Origin: CAADGN01 sp035443945
GTDB taxonomy: Bacteria > Planctomycetota > Phycisphaerae > Phycisphaerales > UBA1924
Assembly: GCA_035443945.1 (NCBI GenBank)
Contig: DAOMNQ010000029.1
Coordinates: 1 to 39,286, forward strand
Length of the DNA stretch: 39,286 bases
Reading direction: 5' to 3'
Shown: piece after piece, positions 1 through 7,823 of the stretch
Position numbering within the stretch: position 1 is the first letter of the stretch
How the letters are laid out: every line of letters starts with the position of its first letter
Translations under genes and position numbers: made by a program
The notes under the pieces: generated by a model
What the model was told of the DNA's origin: nothing
The model's input: only the letters and a program-made list of their open reading frames with translations
Databases searched by the model: none

Positions 1-849
1 GGCTCGCACGACGGGAGAGCGACGGTCGGCGACCACAGCCCGCTCGCGGCCGACGAACTCGACGGACGCCCCGCAGGCGTGCCGCGTGCAGACCGCTTCG
101 ACGTGCTCGGGGACGAGGCTGGGGGGCAGGCGGAAGCCCGCAACCATCTCGATACGATCGGCAAGCCCGTCGTGGTGCGTCGTGAGTGAGCGGACGTTGG
201 CCTGCAAGGACTCGAACGGTGACGAGTCGGCCGGGCAGAGCGCACGGCAGTCATCCAGGACGGCCTGCCACCATCTGAAGGCCTCATCCGCCGCGCTGGG
301 CGCAGGTCCGGCGGTATGCGCAGACGAGCGCTCCATCGCATAGCGCACGACGAGCCGGCCCTTGTAGCCGATGGTCACGCCGTCCGTCCCGCTCGGTTCG
401 CCGATGATGCAGGCGGCGGGCGAGTAGCGGTCGATCACGGCCCGGGCTCCGCGCGAGGTCGGTGTCTCTTCCTCCACCGCGCCGATGACGACAAGCCGCA
501 CCCCGTCGGGCATCTCAACCCGCGTCGCCGCCGCTATGAACGCCGCCAGCGGGCCTTTCGCGTCCACCGACCCGCGCCCGTAAAGCCTGCCGTCCTCCTC
601 CCGCACCGGGACGACGCCCGGCACGGTGTCCATGTGCCCGAGCAGCACGACGTCCGTCGTATCGGGATGCGATCGGATCGGATCACCGGATGTCGCACCG
701 ACGGCATTGCCGGCCTCGTCGATCGCAGCGTTCAGCCCCGCCCGTCGCATCGCATCGACAAGGAGCGCGGCGATCGCGGCCTCGTCGCCCGAGACGCTCG
801 GCGTGCTCACCATCGCCCGCAGCAGGTCGATCGCTTCGCGGTCGGTCAT
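1..849 (-). CDS. lysK: [LysW]-lysine/ornithine hydrolase, M20 family (partial, C-terminus off window)
   Basis: A zinc-dependent M20 amidohydrolase that releases the finished amino acid from the LysW carrier, the last step of the pathway encoded by this cluster. I translated the first ~160 residues by hand. They show the M20 metal motifs in order: LLGHMDTVPG (His and Asp ligands), GRGSVDAKGP (bridging Asp), GAVEEETPTSRG (catalytic Glu and ligand Glu) and IIGEPSG. The ATG overlaps the stop of lysZ as ATGA, so the two are translationally coupled. 283 codons are inside the window; the family is usually about 350, so the C-terminal part lies to the left. ArgE or DapE are the alternatives by fold, but the gene's position behind lysW-X-Y-Z favours LysK. 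Confidence 0.88.
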   Translation of the reverse strand, partial: MTDREAIDLLRAMVSTPSVSGDEAAIAALLVDAMRRAGLNAAIDEAGNAVGATSGDPIRSHPDTTDVVLLGHMDTVPGVVPVREEDGRLYGRGSVDAKGPLAAFIAAATRVEMPDGVRLVVIGAVEEETPTSRGARAVIDRYSPAACIIGEPSGTDGVTIGYKGRLVVRYAMERSSAHTAGPAPSAADEAFRWWQAVLDDCRALCPADSSPFESLQANVRSLTTHHDGLADRIEMVAGFRLPPSLVPEHVEAVCTRHACGASVEFVGRERAVVADRRSPVVRA

Positions 850-1649
850 TGGAACACCGTCCCGGCACCGGCGAGCGCGCGGCTGATCGGCTCGCGTGCC
901 CGGGCGTCGCCGATCACGACGCGGGCGACCCCGCCGCACAGCGCCTCGCCCGCGCCGAGCACCTTCTTCTTCATGCGACCCTGCGCCCACCCGACCGCGT
1001 CGTCGATGGCCGCTCGCGAGACGTGCGGCACCAGCGACGACTCGTCCGGGAATCGTTGGAGCAGCCCGGGCACGTTCGAGAGCAGCAGCAACTCCTCCGC
1101 GCCGAGCGCGGCCGCCGTCTGCGCCGCTGCCCGGTCCGCGTCGACGTTGATCGGTTCGTGACCCGTGCTGATGGCGGGCGGGGAGACGACCGGGATGAAG
1201 CCCGCGTCAATCAGCGTGCGCAGCAGCCCGACGTTGATTCGCTCGACCGTGCCCGTGTAGTCGTCGCGGACGATGACGACGCGCCCGCCCTCGACCGACC
1301 GCACGGCGGCCTTGCGCGTTCCCTCCCACAGGCGCCCGTCCATGCCTGACAACCCGACCGCGTTGACGGCGCGGGCCTGCAGACGCTCGACAATCTTCTG
1401 GTTCATCACGCCGCGGCATGCCATCTGGAAGATGCCGAGCGACTCGCGGTCGGTGCGCCGGCTTGTGTGGCCCGACGGGGAAGTGATGAACCGCGGCGGG
1501 CAGCCCAGCCGCTCGCCGAGCGTGTTGGTCGCGTCCGAACCGCCGTGGACGATGACAAGGCGGCGCCCCTCGCGCACGAGGCGTGCGGCGTCGTCGCACA
1601 CCGCGTCGAGGTCCACGCCTGCGCTGCCGCCGATCTTGACGATGATCAT
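846..1649 (-). CDS. lysZ: [LysW]-aminoadipate kinase (amino acid kinase family)
   Basis: A 267-residue ArgB-like kinase predicted to phosphorylate the side-chain carboxylate of aminoadipate while it is attached to LysW. The N-terminal phosphate-binding loop KIGGSAG and the VHGGSDATNTL segment are typical of the family, as is the ISTGHEPINVDADRAA segment near the middle, which matches the NVDAD region of ArgB-type kinases. GGAGG lies 7 bases before the ATG. It follows lysY by 13 bases and overlaps lysK by 4. N-acetylglutamate kinase (ArgB) is the alternative, but the linked carrier gene makes a LysW substrate more likely. The LysW kinases can also act on glutamate for arginine synthesis, and sequence alone does not exclude that. 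Confidence 0.87.
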   Translation of the reverse strand: MIIVKIGGSAGVDLDAVCDDAARLVREGRRLVIVHGGSDATNTLGERLGCPPRFITSPSGHTSRRTDRESLGIFQMACRGVMNQKIVERLQARAVNAVGLSGMDGRLWEGTRKAAVRSVEGGRVVIVRDDYTGTVERINVGLLRTLIDAGFIPVVSPPAISTGHEPINVDADRAAAQTAAALGAEELLLLSNVPGLLQRFPDESSLVPHVSRAAIDDAVGWAQGRMKKKVLGAGEALCGGVARVVIGDARAREPISRALAGAGTVFQ

Positions 1650-1662
1650 TGGCGTGCCTCCG

Positions 1663-2700
1663 TCATGCCGGGTGAAGCCCGGAGAAGGTGAGTCCGGCGG
1701 TTTCTTCGAAGCCGCACATGAGGTTCATGCACTGCATGGCAGAACCGGCCGCGCCCTTCATCAGGTTGTCGATCGCCGAGACGACGACGATGCGGTCCGA
1801 GTGCGGGTCGCGCTCGAAGCCGACGTCGGCGTAGTTCGTGCCCGCGAGGATGCGCGGCTCGGGCAGGCGATAGATGCTCGCCCGGTCCTTCACGATTCGG
1901 ACGAACGGCTCGGCCGAGTACCGCTCACGGAAGAGGGACCATAACTCGCGCTCGTCCAGCGGGCGGGTCGGGAAGACGTGGGCCGTGCAGAGCACGCCGC
2001 GCACCATCTCGACCGCTGTCATCGAGACGTGCAGGTCGAAGTCGCCGAGTTCCTGCCGCACTTCAGCCTGATGGCGGTGTCCCGTAGCGGCGTAGGAGCG
2101 AACGGCCCCCGCACGCTCCGGGTGGTGACTGGCGGGGCTGACGGCGTTGCCCGCCTCGGACGAGCCGACCTTCACGTCGCAGATGACCGACCGGATCAAA
2201 CCCTTCGCGGCAAGCGGCAGCAGAGCAAGGTTCATCGCGGTGGCGTTGCAGCCGACGCCGCTGACCAGCCGTGCCCCCCGGATGCGATCCCGGTGCAGTT
2301 CCGGCAGGCCGTAGACGAACCGGTCGAGCCACGCGGGGGCGGGGTGCGGCTCGTCGTACCACCGCTGGTAGGCTGCGGCGTCGCGGAGACGGAAGTCCGC
2401 CGAAAGGTCGATGATGCGGGGCGCGAGCGCGGCGTAGCGGTCGATGGCGGCCGCCGCCTCGCCGTGCGGGAGGCACAGGAAGAGCACATCGCAGACCCCC
2501 AGCGTGTCGGGCGGGACGAACTGGAGCGTCGTGCGACCTCGCAGGTTCGGATGCACGCTGTGGACGAACACGCCTGCCTTCGTGCGCGACGTGACCTGCG
2601 CGACTTCGACGTCCGGATGGTCGAGCAGCAGGCGCAGCGCCTCGCCGCCGCCGTAGCCGGACCCGCCGACGATCGAGGCCCTGAGCCGCTGCCCGCTCAT
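1663..2700 (-). CDS. lysY: [LysW]-aminoadipate 6-phosphate reductase (ArgC-like)
   Basis: A 345-residue NADPH-dependent reductase that converts the LysW-bound acyl phosphate to the semialdehyde. The N-terminal nucleotide-binding motif is VGGSGYGGGEALRLL (residues 11-25). The catalytic cysteine is Cys151 in SGVGCNATAMN, and HRHQAEVRQEL near residue 210 is the family histidine region. The length is normal for ArgC/LysY. The ATG overlaps the stop of lysX (ATGA), so the two are probably co-translated. ArgC is the alternative. The gene order W-X-Y-Z-K is what supports LysY. Confidence 0.88.
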   Translation of the reverse strand: MSGQRLRASIVGGSGYGGGEALRLLLDHPDVEVAQVTSRTKAGVFVHSVHPNLRGRTTLQFVPPDTLGVCDVLFLCLPHGEAAAAIDRYAALAPRIIDLSADFRLRDAAAYQRWYDEPHPAPAWLDRFVYGLPELHRDRIRGARLVSGVGCNATAMNLALLPLAAKGLIRSVICDVKVGSSEAGNAVSPASHHPERAGAVRSYAATGHRHQAEVRQELGDFDLHVSMTAVEMVRGVLCTAHVFPTRPLDERELWSLFRERYSAEPFVRIVKDRASIYRLPEPRILAGTNYADVGFERDPHSDRIVVVSAIDNLMKGAAGSAMQCMNLMCGFEETAGLTFSGLHPA

Positions 2701-3581
2701 GCGGCCCCCTGGGCGAGCGCTGCAGGGGCGTGCCTACCGGCCGCCACTTCCAAAACGAAGTCCGCGATGCGGGCAGGGATGTCTACACCGGTCGGCTCGA
2801 TGCTGTTGCGGAACTCCATCGTGTGGTTGACCTCGCTGACGAGCAGCCCGCGCTCGGGGCATTCGAGCAGGTCAATGGCGAGCACGCCGCCGCCGACCGC
2901 CCTCGCTGCCTGCACACACAAACGCTCGATCTCGGCGGTCAGGTCGAGCCGCTCGGCCCGGCCGCCGCGGGCGGTGTTGGTAATCCAGTGCGCACTGTGC
3001 CGCACGATGCCGCAGATCGCCCGATCACCAACCACGAACACGCGCAGGTCGCGCTGCGGCTTGCGGACGTACTCCTGCACGTAGAAGACGCCGTGCTGCG
3101 GCCCGCCGAGGGTGGCCTTGTGCTCGATGACCGCTTCGGCGGCGTCGCGGTCGCTCACGCGGGCCAGCAGCCGGCCCCACGACCCGACCGTCGGCTTCAG
3201 CACGGCCGGGTACCCGATCGCCTCGACGGCCTGCAACGCGGACTCCGCGTCCACCGCGACCATGGTCCGCGGCGAGGGCACGCCCGCACGAGCCAGGGCG
3301 AGCGTCGTCGCCAGTTTGTCGCCGCAGGCATCGATCACACGGGCCTGGTTCACGCACGGCACGCCGTAGGACTCGACGATCCGCACGGCGGCCGCGGCCT
3401 GCGTCTGGCTGATGCACCGATCGACGACAGCGTCGAACCGCGACCACGAGCCGGCGTCGTCGAGGTCCCAGACCAGCGTGCGGACGTCGAGCAGTTCCAG
3501 TTCCACGTCGCGGCGCTGCAACTCCTCGATCAGCAGCCGTTCCTCGACCCGCACCCTCGAGTGCAGCAGTCCTATTCGCAT
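2697..3581 (-). CDS. lysX: alpha-aminoadipate--LysW ligase (ATP-grasp, RimK family)
   Basis: Joins the alpha-amino group of aminoadipate to the C-terminal glutamate of LysW using ATP. The 294-residue start chosen here (MRIGLLHSRVR) follows GGAGA by 7 bases; the frame stays open further upstream but runs into lysW. The ATP-grasp core is visible: GYPAVLKPTVGSWGRLLARV, then YVQEYVRKPQRDLRVFVVGD, and metal ligands in SEVNHTMEFRNS. The substrate loop HWITNTARGG and the EVNHTMEF block resemble, from memory, Thermus LysX, which favours aminoadipate over glutamate (ArgX). The gene lies 52 bases after lysW. Confidence 0.9.
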   Translation of the reverse strand: MRIGLLHSRVRVEERLLIEELQRRDVELELLDVRTLVWDLDDAGSWSRFDAVVDRCISQTQAAAAVRIVESYGVPCVNQARVIDACGDKLATTLALARAGVPSPRTMVAVDAESALQAVEAIGYPAVLKPTVGSWGRLLARVSDRDAAEAVIEHKATLGGPQHGVFYVQEYVRKPQRDLRVFVVGDRAICGIVRHSAHWITNTARGGRAERLDLTAEIERLCVQAARAVGGGVLAIDLLECPERGLLVSEVNHTMEFRNSIEPTGVDIPARIADFVLEVAAGRHAPAALAQGAA

Positions 3582-3633
3582 GGGTGTTCTCCGGAGGGGT
3601 CCGTTCCTGGGACCGTGTGGCGGTGCGGCGCGG

Positions 3634-3831
3634 TCACTCGCCCCAGTCCTCCTCGACGGTCGGCGCGAGTTCCAGCCGCAGCGGGCTGACGCTCGTGACC
3701 TCGAGTTCGGCCGAGCAGTCCGTGCAGCGGAGCACCTCGCCCCGGAGCGGGCTGCGGGCCGGGCGGACCTCCGCGGCACACTCGGGGCAGGCTGCGGCGT
3801 TGGTCGTAGCAGTGGCGGTCGGGGGTGTCAT
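3634..3831 (-). CDS. lysW: LysW amino-group carrier protein
   Basis: A 65-residue acidic carrier. Its C-terminal glutamate is linked to the amino group of the pathway intermediate, protecting it and presenting it to LysX, Y, Z and K. Two CxxC pairs (Cys15/Cys18 and Cys36/Cys39) form the zinc ribbon, and the protein ends in the diagnostic EEDWGE, with Glu65 as the attachment residue. AGGAG lies 7 bases before the ATG. It is the first enzyme-pathway gene of the operon and is preceded by a leader peptide and a terminator hairpin, so its expression is probably controlled by attenuation. The C-terminal motif leaves little room for another identity. Confidence 0.95.
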   Translation of the reverse strand: MTPPTATATTNAAACPECAAEVRPARSPLRGEVLRCTDCSAELEVTSVSPLRLELAPTVEEDWGE

Positions 3832-3882
3832 GCGTTGGCTCCTTTCGTTCGTGTCGGTCTTCCGTGCTTCGGTCAGGGTGCA

Positions 3883-3921
3883 AAAACACCGCGGGCCTGT
3901 CGGGTGATCCCGCCAGGCCCG
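3883..3921 (-). terminator. intrinsic terminator / attenuator hairpin before lysW
   Basis: On the minus strand the outer stem is CGGGCCTG (3921-3914) with CAGGCCCG (3899-3892). An inner CGGG-ATCA-CCCG stem-loop (3912-3901) stacks on it across one mismatch. Then come CGGTG and a run of five T (3887-3883). It ends 51 bases before the lysW ATG and 36 bases after the stop of the small upstream gene. It could be the plain end of the fucosidase transcript. A promoter lying between that gene and this hairpin, and a competing antiterminator arm, argue for an attenuator. Confidence 0.75.
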
Positions 3922-3987
3922 TGTTCGTCCAGTTTCAGAGCAGGTGCTCTGCTGAAGTCACGAGCGCGGCCGGATCACCGGCAGGCC
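3894..3987 (-). promoter_or_regulatory. candidate antiterminator pairing of the lys leader
   Basis: In the minus-strand RNA, GGCCUG-CC-GGUGAUCC (3987-3972, inside the leader peptide gene) is complementary to GGAUCACC-CGA-CAGGCC (3910-3894). This gives 14 base pairs around a small 2/3-base internal loop. The second arm contains most of the 3' strand of the terminator stem, so the two structures exclude each other. Between the arms lies a CAGAGC-AGGU-GCUCUG hairpin (3951-3936). A further 8-bp match, CUGCUGAA (4002-3995) with UUCAGCAG (3956-3949), links the lysine-codon region to the sequence just after the stop codon. The first arm can also fold on itself as GCCGG-UGAU-CCGGC. Confidence 0.65.
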
Positions 3988-4077
3988 TTTGACTTTCAGC
4001 AGTTTCGAAGCGGCAGCGCACACCGAAGGCCCGTTGGCCCCGGCGATGGTCGTGCTCTTGGCGTGCCGCTCGTTCAT
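3958..4077 (-). CDS. putative 39-residue lys operon leader peptide
   Basis: MNERHAKSTT... ending LPVIRPRS. I do not recognise it as a known protein. Codon third positions are strongly G/C and second positions are not, which matches real coding in this genome. It starts about 6 bases after the predicted transcription start of its own promoter, so it would be almost leaderless; no ribosome site is visible. Lysines 25, 28 and 30 all use AAA, whereas Lys7 uses AAG. The segment coding for residues 31-36 is the antiterminator arm. A ribosome stalled at the first AAA would leave that arm free and allow read-through into lysW; rapid translation would cover it and favour termination. An ordinary conserved small protein remains possible. 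Confidence 0.6.
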   Translation of the reverse strand: MNERHAKSTTIAGANGPSVCAAASKLLKVKGLPVIRPRS

Positions 4078-4089
4078 CGTGATGGCGGG

Positions 4090-4118
4090 AACATATCCCC
4101 CCCTCCCCTGCTCGTCAA
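4090..4118 (-). promoter_or_regulatory. sigma70-like promoter of the lys leader
   Basis: Minus strand: -35 TTGACG (4118-4113), a spacer of exactly 17 bases (mostly G), and -10 TATGTT (4095-4090). The predicted start is the A at about 4083, 6 bases before the leader-peptide ATG. It lies in the gap after the fucosidase stop (4140), so the lys genes have their own promoter rather than depending on the upstream gene. Confidence 0.6.
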
Positions 4119-4139
4119 GTCGGGTGTTCGCTCCCAAGA

Positions 4140-6443
4140 TCAATCGGCGGGACGGAGGCGGACGGCTTTGAGATTCATCAGAGCGAGGCCGTCGATGCTC
4201 ACCGGCCGCACGCGGAACACCTGCACGCCCTCGGCCTCCAGGGCGATCGGTCCCAGGTCGAGGGTTACGAAACTGGTCCACGACCCGGTCGGGGCGATCC
4301 GGCCGTCGGCCCGCCGGTCCCCCACTTTGACCAGGAACGCACCACCCGATCCCGCGTCGCAGGCGAACTCGACCTCGACGGCGTACCGGCCCGGGGGGGC
4401 AAGCACTTCCCAAGAGACGGATTCGGAAGGGTCGGTCCAGAAGCCGATGTTGTCCTTGCCGTGGCCGACTTCGTACTGGGCGTGGACACCCTCGATGGTC
4501 GCGTCGCGGGCGTGAAGTTCGAGGACGCCGTCGGGTCCGGGCCTGAGCGGCGCGATCACCACGTCCGGCTCGCCCTCGATCCGGAGGGCAACGACGGTGA
4601 CAGGCTGGCTGGACTGTCCGGCCGGCAGGTGGATGACCACCCGCTCGCCGTCCCGCTCAACGGGCAAGGGACGGCGGCGTGGGTCGGCGTGGAACCACGC
4701 ATCGCCGGTCCGGTTCTGCAGGCCGTCGATCACCAGCCGGCCATCAGTGGGCCAGTCGAAGACGTGGAGGTAGAGCGTTTCGCCCCGGCGCGTGCAACGG
4801 CCCCAGGGCAGGCGTCGGAAGGGGCTGGCGGTCGTGCCGTAGATCGCTTCGCCGTTGCGATCGAGCCACTCTCCGACCGCACGGAGCCGATCCACGCTGG
4901 GCTGGGGGATCAGCCCCTCGGCCGTCGGCCCGACGTTGAGCAGCAGATTACCGCCCTTGCTGGCGATGTCCACGACCATGCGGAGGAGTTCGTCCGCGGA
5001 CTTCCAGTTGTGGTCGTTCGCCTTGAAGCCCCAGGTGTCGTTCATCGTGATGCAGGACTCCCAGTCCAGCCCGGGCAGGCCGGTCGCGGGCACGGTCTGC
5101 TCGGGCGTGGCGAAATCGCCGACGGCGCGACTCATGTCGCCCATGCCCCCGCCGCGCTTGCCGACGCGGTTATTGACGATGACGGCGGGGTTGACCGCGC
5201 GGCAGAGGCGTTCCAGTTCCACGCCGTGCTCGACCGTCCACTCCGGGATCCACTCGCCGTCGAACCACATCACGTCGACGGGGCCGTAGTTGGCGAGGAG
5301 TTCCACGACCTGCTTGCGGAGCACGTCGGCGTAGGCGGGGAATCGCTCGCCGCTCGCGTCCGGGTGGTGCCAGTCCATGATCGAGTGGTACCATCCGATG
5401 CGGATGCCCTCGGCGCGGCAGGCGTCGGCGAGTTCACGCATGATGTCCCGCTTGAAGGGCGTGGCGTCGATCACGTCGTACTCGGTGTAGCCGGATTCGA
5501 AGAGGCAGAAGCCGTCGTGGTGCTTGCTCGTGATGACGAGGTAGCGCATTCCCGCCTCACGGGCGAGCCTCGCCCACTCTCGGGCGTCGAAACTCACGGG
5601 GTTGAACTGAGAGGCGAGCGGCTCGTAATCCTTCGGGCTGACCTGCGCAAAGTGCATGATCCACTCGCCGACGCCGGGCACCTCGCGCCCGTTCCACTCC
5701 CCGGCCGGGATCGCGTACAGGCCCCAGTGGATGAACATGCCGAATCGTGCCTCTCGCCACCAATCCATGCGACCCGGCACCTCGGGGATCGTGTCCAGTT
5801 CACGGACCCAGATGTTGCGGAACTGCAGCGGGGTGTCGTGGGCCTGGAGTTCGATCGGGCCGCGGGTCGGGATCGGCCGCGTGCGGTCCCAGTAGTTTTC
5901 GAGCGCCGTGTCGTTCACCACGAGCACGCCATTGAGAAAGACCGTGACGCGGTCGCCGAGCACGATGATTCGAAAGTCGTTCCACTCGCCCGGAGGGCGA
6001 TCGGCGACCGTGGTCGGGCGCGAGGGACCGACCTGATTGTTGTACAGCCCGCCCGAGCCGACCGGGTTGTCCCAGATCTGGACCTGCGGGCAGGCCCGGA
6101 TGTAGATGCCGCTGTCGCCGCCGGGTTCGATGCGCCACTCCAGCCGCAGTTCGAAGTCCCCGAAATGCTCGACGGTCTGGAGGCTGGTCCAGCCCTTGTC
6201 GAAGTGCAGCACGCCGTCGCGGACGGTCCAGTGTGTTCGAGCGGCCTCGTTCGCCGCGGCCTGGGCCTCCGCACGCTTGTCATCGCTCATCGCGGCGACC
6301 GCGGGCGGATCGCCCGCAAGCCCCTGCCAGCCGGAGAGGTCCCGCCCGCTGAAGAGCGACCGGAACCCCGGCGGCGGGCTGACCGTCGCGGACGCCACGG
6401 ACGCGGACACGACGAGTGAAACCAGTGCAATGACCGTGCGCAT
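4140..6443 (-). CDS. secreted DUF1080 - GH29 alpha-L-fucosidase fusion
   Basis: A 767-residue exported enzyme. Residues 1-20 form a signal peptide. Residues ~25-215 are a DUF1080 (3-keto-disaccharide hydrolase) domain, recognisable from FRSLFSGRDLSGWQG, the GGDSGIYIRA region and GEWNDFRIIVLGDRV. Residues ~225-560 are a GH29 catalytic barrel, with RFGMFIHWGLYAIPAGEW, VITSKHHDGFCLFESGYT and the likely nucleophile Asp395 in DVMWFDGEW. The C-terminal ~200 residues look like a beta-sandwich carbohydrate-binding region. GGAAG precedes the ATG. It follows a Tat-exported oxidoreductase by 21 bases, probably one operon. Predicted role: removal of alpha-fucosyl groups, possibly including C3-oxidised substrates. 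Confidence 0.9.
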   Translation of the reverse strand: MRTVIALVSLVVSASVASATVSPPPGFRSLFSGRDLSGWQGLAGDPPAVAAMSDDKRAEAQAAANEAARTHWTVRDGVLHFDKGWTSLQTVEHFGDFELRLEWRIEPGGDSGIYIRACPQVQIWDNPVGSGGLYNNQVGPSRPTTVADRPPGEWNDFRIIVLGDRVTVFLNGVLVVNDTALENYWDRTRPIPTRGPIELQAHDTPLQFRNIWVRELDTIPEVPGRMDWWREARFGMFIHWGLYAIPAGEWNGREVPGVGEWIMHFAQVSPKDYEPLASQFNPVSFDAREWARLAREAGMRYLVITSKHHDGFCLFESGYTEYDVIDATPFKRDIMRELADACRAEGIRIGWYHSIMDWHHPDASGERFPAYADVLRKQVVELLANYGPVDVMWFDGEWIPEWTVEHGVELERLCRAVNPAVIVNNRVGKRGGGMGDMSRAVGDFATPEQTVPATGLPGLDWESCITMNDTWGFKANDHNWKSADELLRMVVDIASKGGNLLLNVGPTAEGLIPQPSVDRLRAVGEWLDRNGEAIYGTTASPFRRLPWGRCTRRGETLYLHVFDWPTDGRLVIDGLQNRTGDAWFHADPRRRPLPVERDGERVVIHLPAGQSSQPVTVVALRIEGEPDVVIAPLRPGPDGVLELHARDATIEGVHAQYEVGHGKDNIGFWTDPSESVSWEVLAPPGRYAVEVEFACDAGSGGAFLVKVGDRRADGRIAPTGSWTSFVTLDLGPIALEAEGVQVFRVRPVSIDGLALMNLKAVRLRPAD

Positions 6444-6464
6444 GTGCTTGCTTCCTGCGTGCCG

Positions 6465-7823
6465 TCAGGACGGGATGGCCCGTTCCTGCTCGGCATCCCA
6501 CGTGAAGACCTTGTTCTGCCGGTACGCCTCGACACCCATCTTGATGGCAACCATCGTCGAGCAACCGAGTTCGGCATTGCAGTTCGGCCGGGCCTCGCCC
6601 CGGATCGCGTCGAGGAAGTTTCCGTTGGTGTCGCGGCGCGGCTCGCGGGCGACGGTGTACGACATCTCGCCGCTGGGAGGGTCGGGGACGAAACGCCCCC
6701 GCGCATCCTGCACCATGCCCCAGTCCGGCAGGAACTCTTTGTTGGCGGCCCGGAACTCGGGGAACCACGGCCGCTGCTCACGCACGATCAGCCCGTCGGC
6801 GAACTCCATCGAGCCGTGCTGCCCGCGGATCACCAGCGGCGGCGTCTCGTCGTTCGTCATCACGCTCACCAGCACGATCGTGTGCTCGCTCGGATAGTCC
6901 ACCATGACCATCGAGGTGTCGGGGATGTCGCGCTCGTCCTTCTGGATGTACAGCCCCCCCGCGGCGACGACGCGGCGCGGGTACTCGCCGTCCGACCCGC
7001 TGATGGCGAGCAGGAGCGGCGCAAGGACGTGGTACATCAGGTCCGTCGCCACGCCGCCGTTGTAGGCGAAGTACTTGCGGAAGCGGAAGAAGTGGTCCGG
7101 GTTCCACGGAATCTTCTCCGCCAGCCCGTGCTCCCAGCCGAGCCAGCGGTCCCACCACACGTAGCCCGCGCCGGCCGCATCCGGGCCGGCGTCGCGGTCG
7201 ATGCCCCAGTTGAACTGATTGTCGCGCGAGTTTCGGCAGACCGCGCCCTGGCTCCAGACCGTCCTGCCGATGCGACCTGCGGCAATGGCATCGCGGGCCT
7301 TCCAGGTGAGGTCGTCGCTCGCCCGCTGTGGTCCGACGGCAAAGACGCGCCCGGTCCGCTTGACCGCGTCACGGCACTCGATCGCCTGCTCGATGGTGTG
7401 CGAGAGCGGCTTCTCGCAGAAGACCTCCTTGCCCGCCTCCATCGCCTCGATGGCGATCTTCGTGTGCCAGTGGTCGGGTGTGGCGATGATCACAGCATCT
7501 ACGTCCTTCGAGTCCAGCACCTCTCGGTAGTCGAGCGTGCCGGCGGACTGGCTCCCACCGATCATGCCGATCGCCTGGTCGAGCCGCCTGCGGTAGACGT
7601 CGCAGACGCGAGTCACGACGACGTTGTCGGCCTCGGCGCGCCGGCGGTAGTCGCCGATGTGCCATCGGCCCTGCCCGCCGCACCCGATGACGCCGAGCCG
7701 GATGCGCTCGTTGGCGCCCATGACCCGCGCCCACGAAACTGCCGGCATGAGTGCCGCCCCGGCCGCCAGGCCCGCGGTCGCCCCAAGAAACCCGCGCCGA
7801 TCGATGCCGATGCTGCTGCTCAT
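6465..7823 (-). CDS. Tat-exported Gfo/Idh/MocA family oxidoreductase
   Basis: A 452-residue NAD(P)-dependent sugar or polyol dehydrogenase. The start was chosen at MSSSIGIDRRGFLGATAG because GGAGG lies 8 bases upstream, the twin-arginine signal (Arg9-Arg10) then sits at the N-terminus, and longer versions would run into apbE. The Rossmann motif is LGVIGCGGQGRW (43-54), and CEKPLSHT is the family EKP motif that ends the cofactor domain. The C-terminal alpha/beta domain follows. Tat export implies folding with bound cofactor before secretion, as in Zymomonas glucose-fructose oxidoreductase. It lies 21 bases upstream of the DUF1080-GH29 gene, which fits C3 oxidation of a glycoside. The exact substrate cannot be read from the sequence. 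Confidence 0.88.
   Translation of the reverse strand: MSSSIGIDRRGFLGATAGLAAGAALMPAVSWARVMGANERIRLGVIGCGGQGRWHIGDYRRRAEADNVVVTRVCDVYRRRLDQAIGMIGGSQSAGTLDYREVLDSKDVDAVIIATPDHWHTKIAIEAMEAGKEVFCEKPLSHTIEQAIECRDAVKRTGRVFAVGPQRASDDLTWKARDAIAAGRIGRTVWSQGAVCRNSRDNQFNWGIDRDAGPDAAGAGYVWWDRWLGWEHGLAEKIPWNPDHFFRFRKYFAYNGGVATDLMYHVLAPLLLAISGSDGEYPRRVVAAGGLYIQKDERDIPDTSMVMVDYPSEHTIVLVSVMTNDETPPLVIRGQHGSMEFADGLIVREQRPWFPEFRAANKEFLPDWGMVQDARGRFVPDPPSGEMSYTVAREPRRDTNGNFLDAIRGEARPNCNAELGCSTMVAIKMGVEAYRQNKVFTWDAEQERAIPS

Noticed and set aside
3958..4413. Long version (151 codons) of the leader peptide frame
   Set aside because: Its upstream part overlaps the fucosidase coding sequence and lies before the promoter. 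Only the last 39 codons have coding-like composition and a promoter.
4461..6419. 652-codon open frame antisense to the fucosidase gene
   Set aside because: No recognisable domains and low-complexity Arg/Val/Asp-rich product. The opposite strand encodes a clear GH29 enzyme. Such frames are expected in GC-rich DNA.
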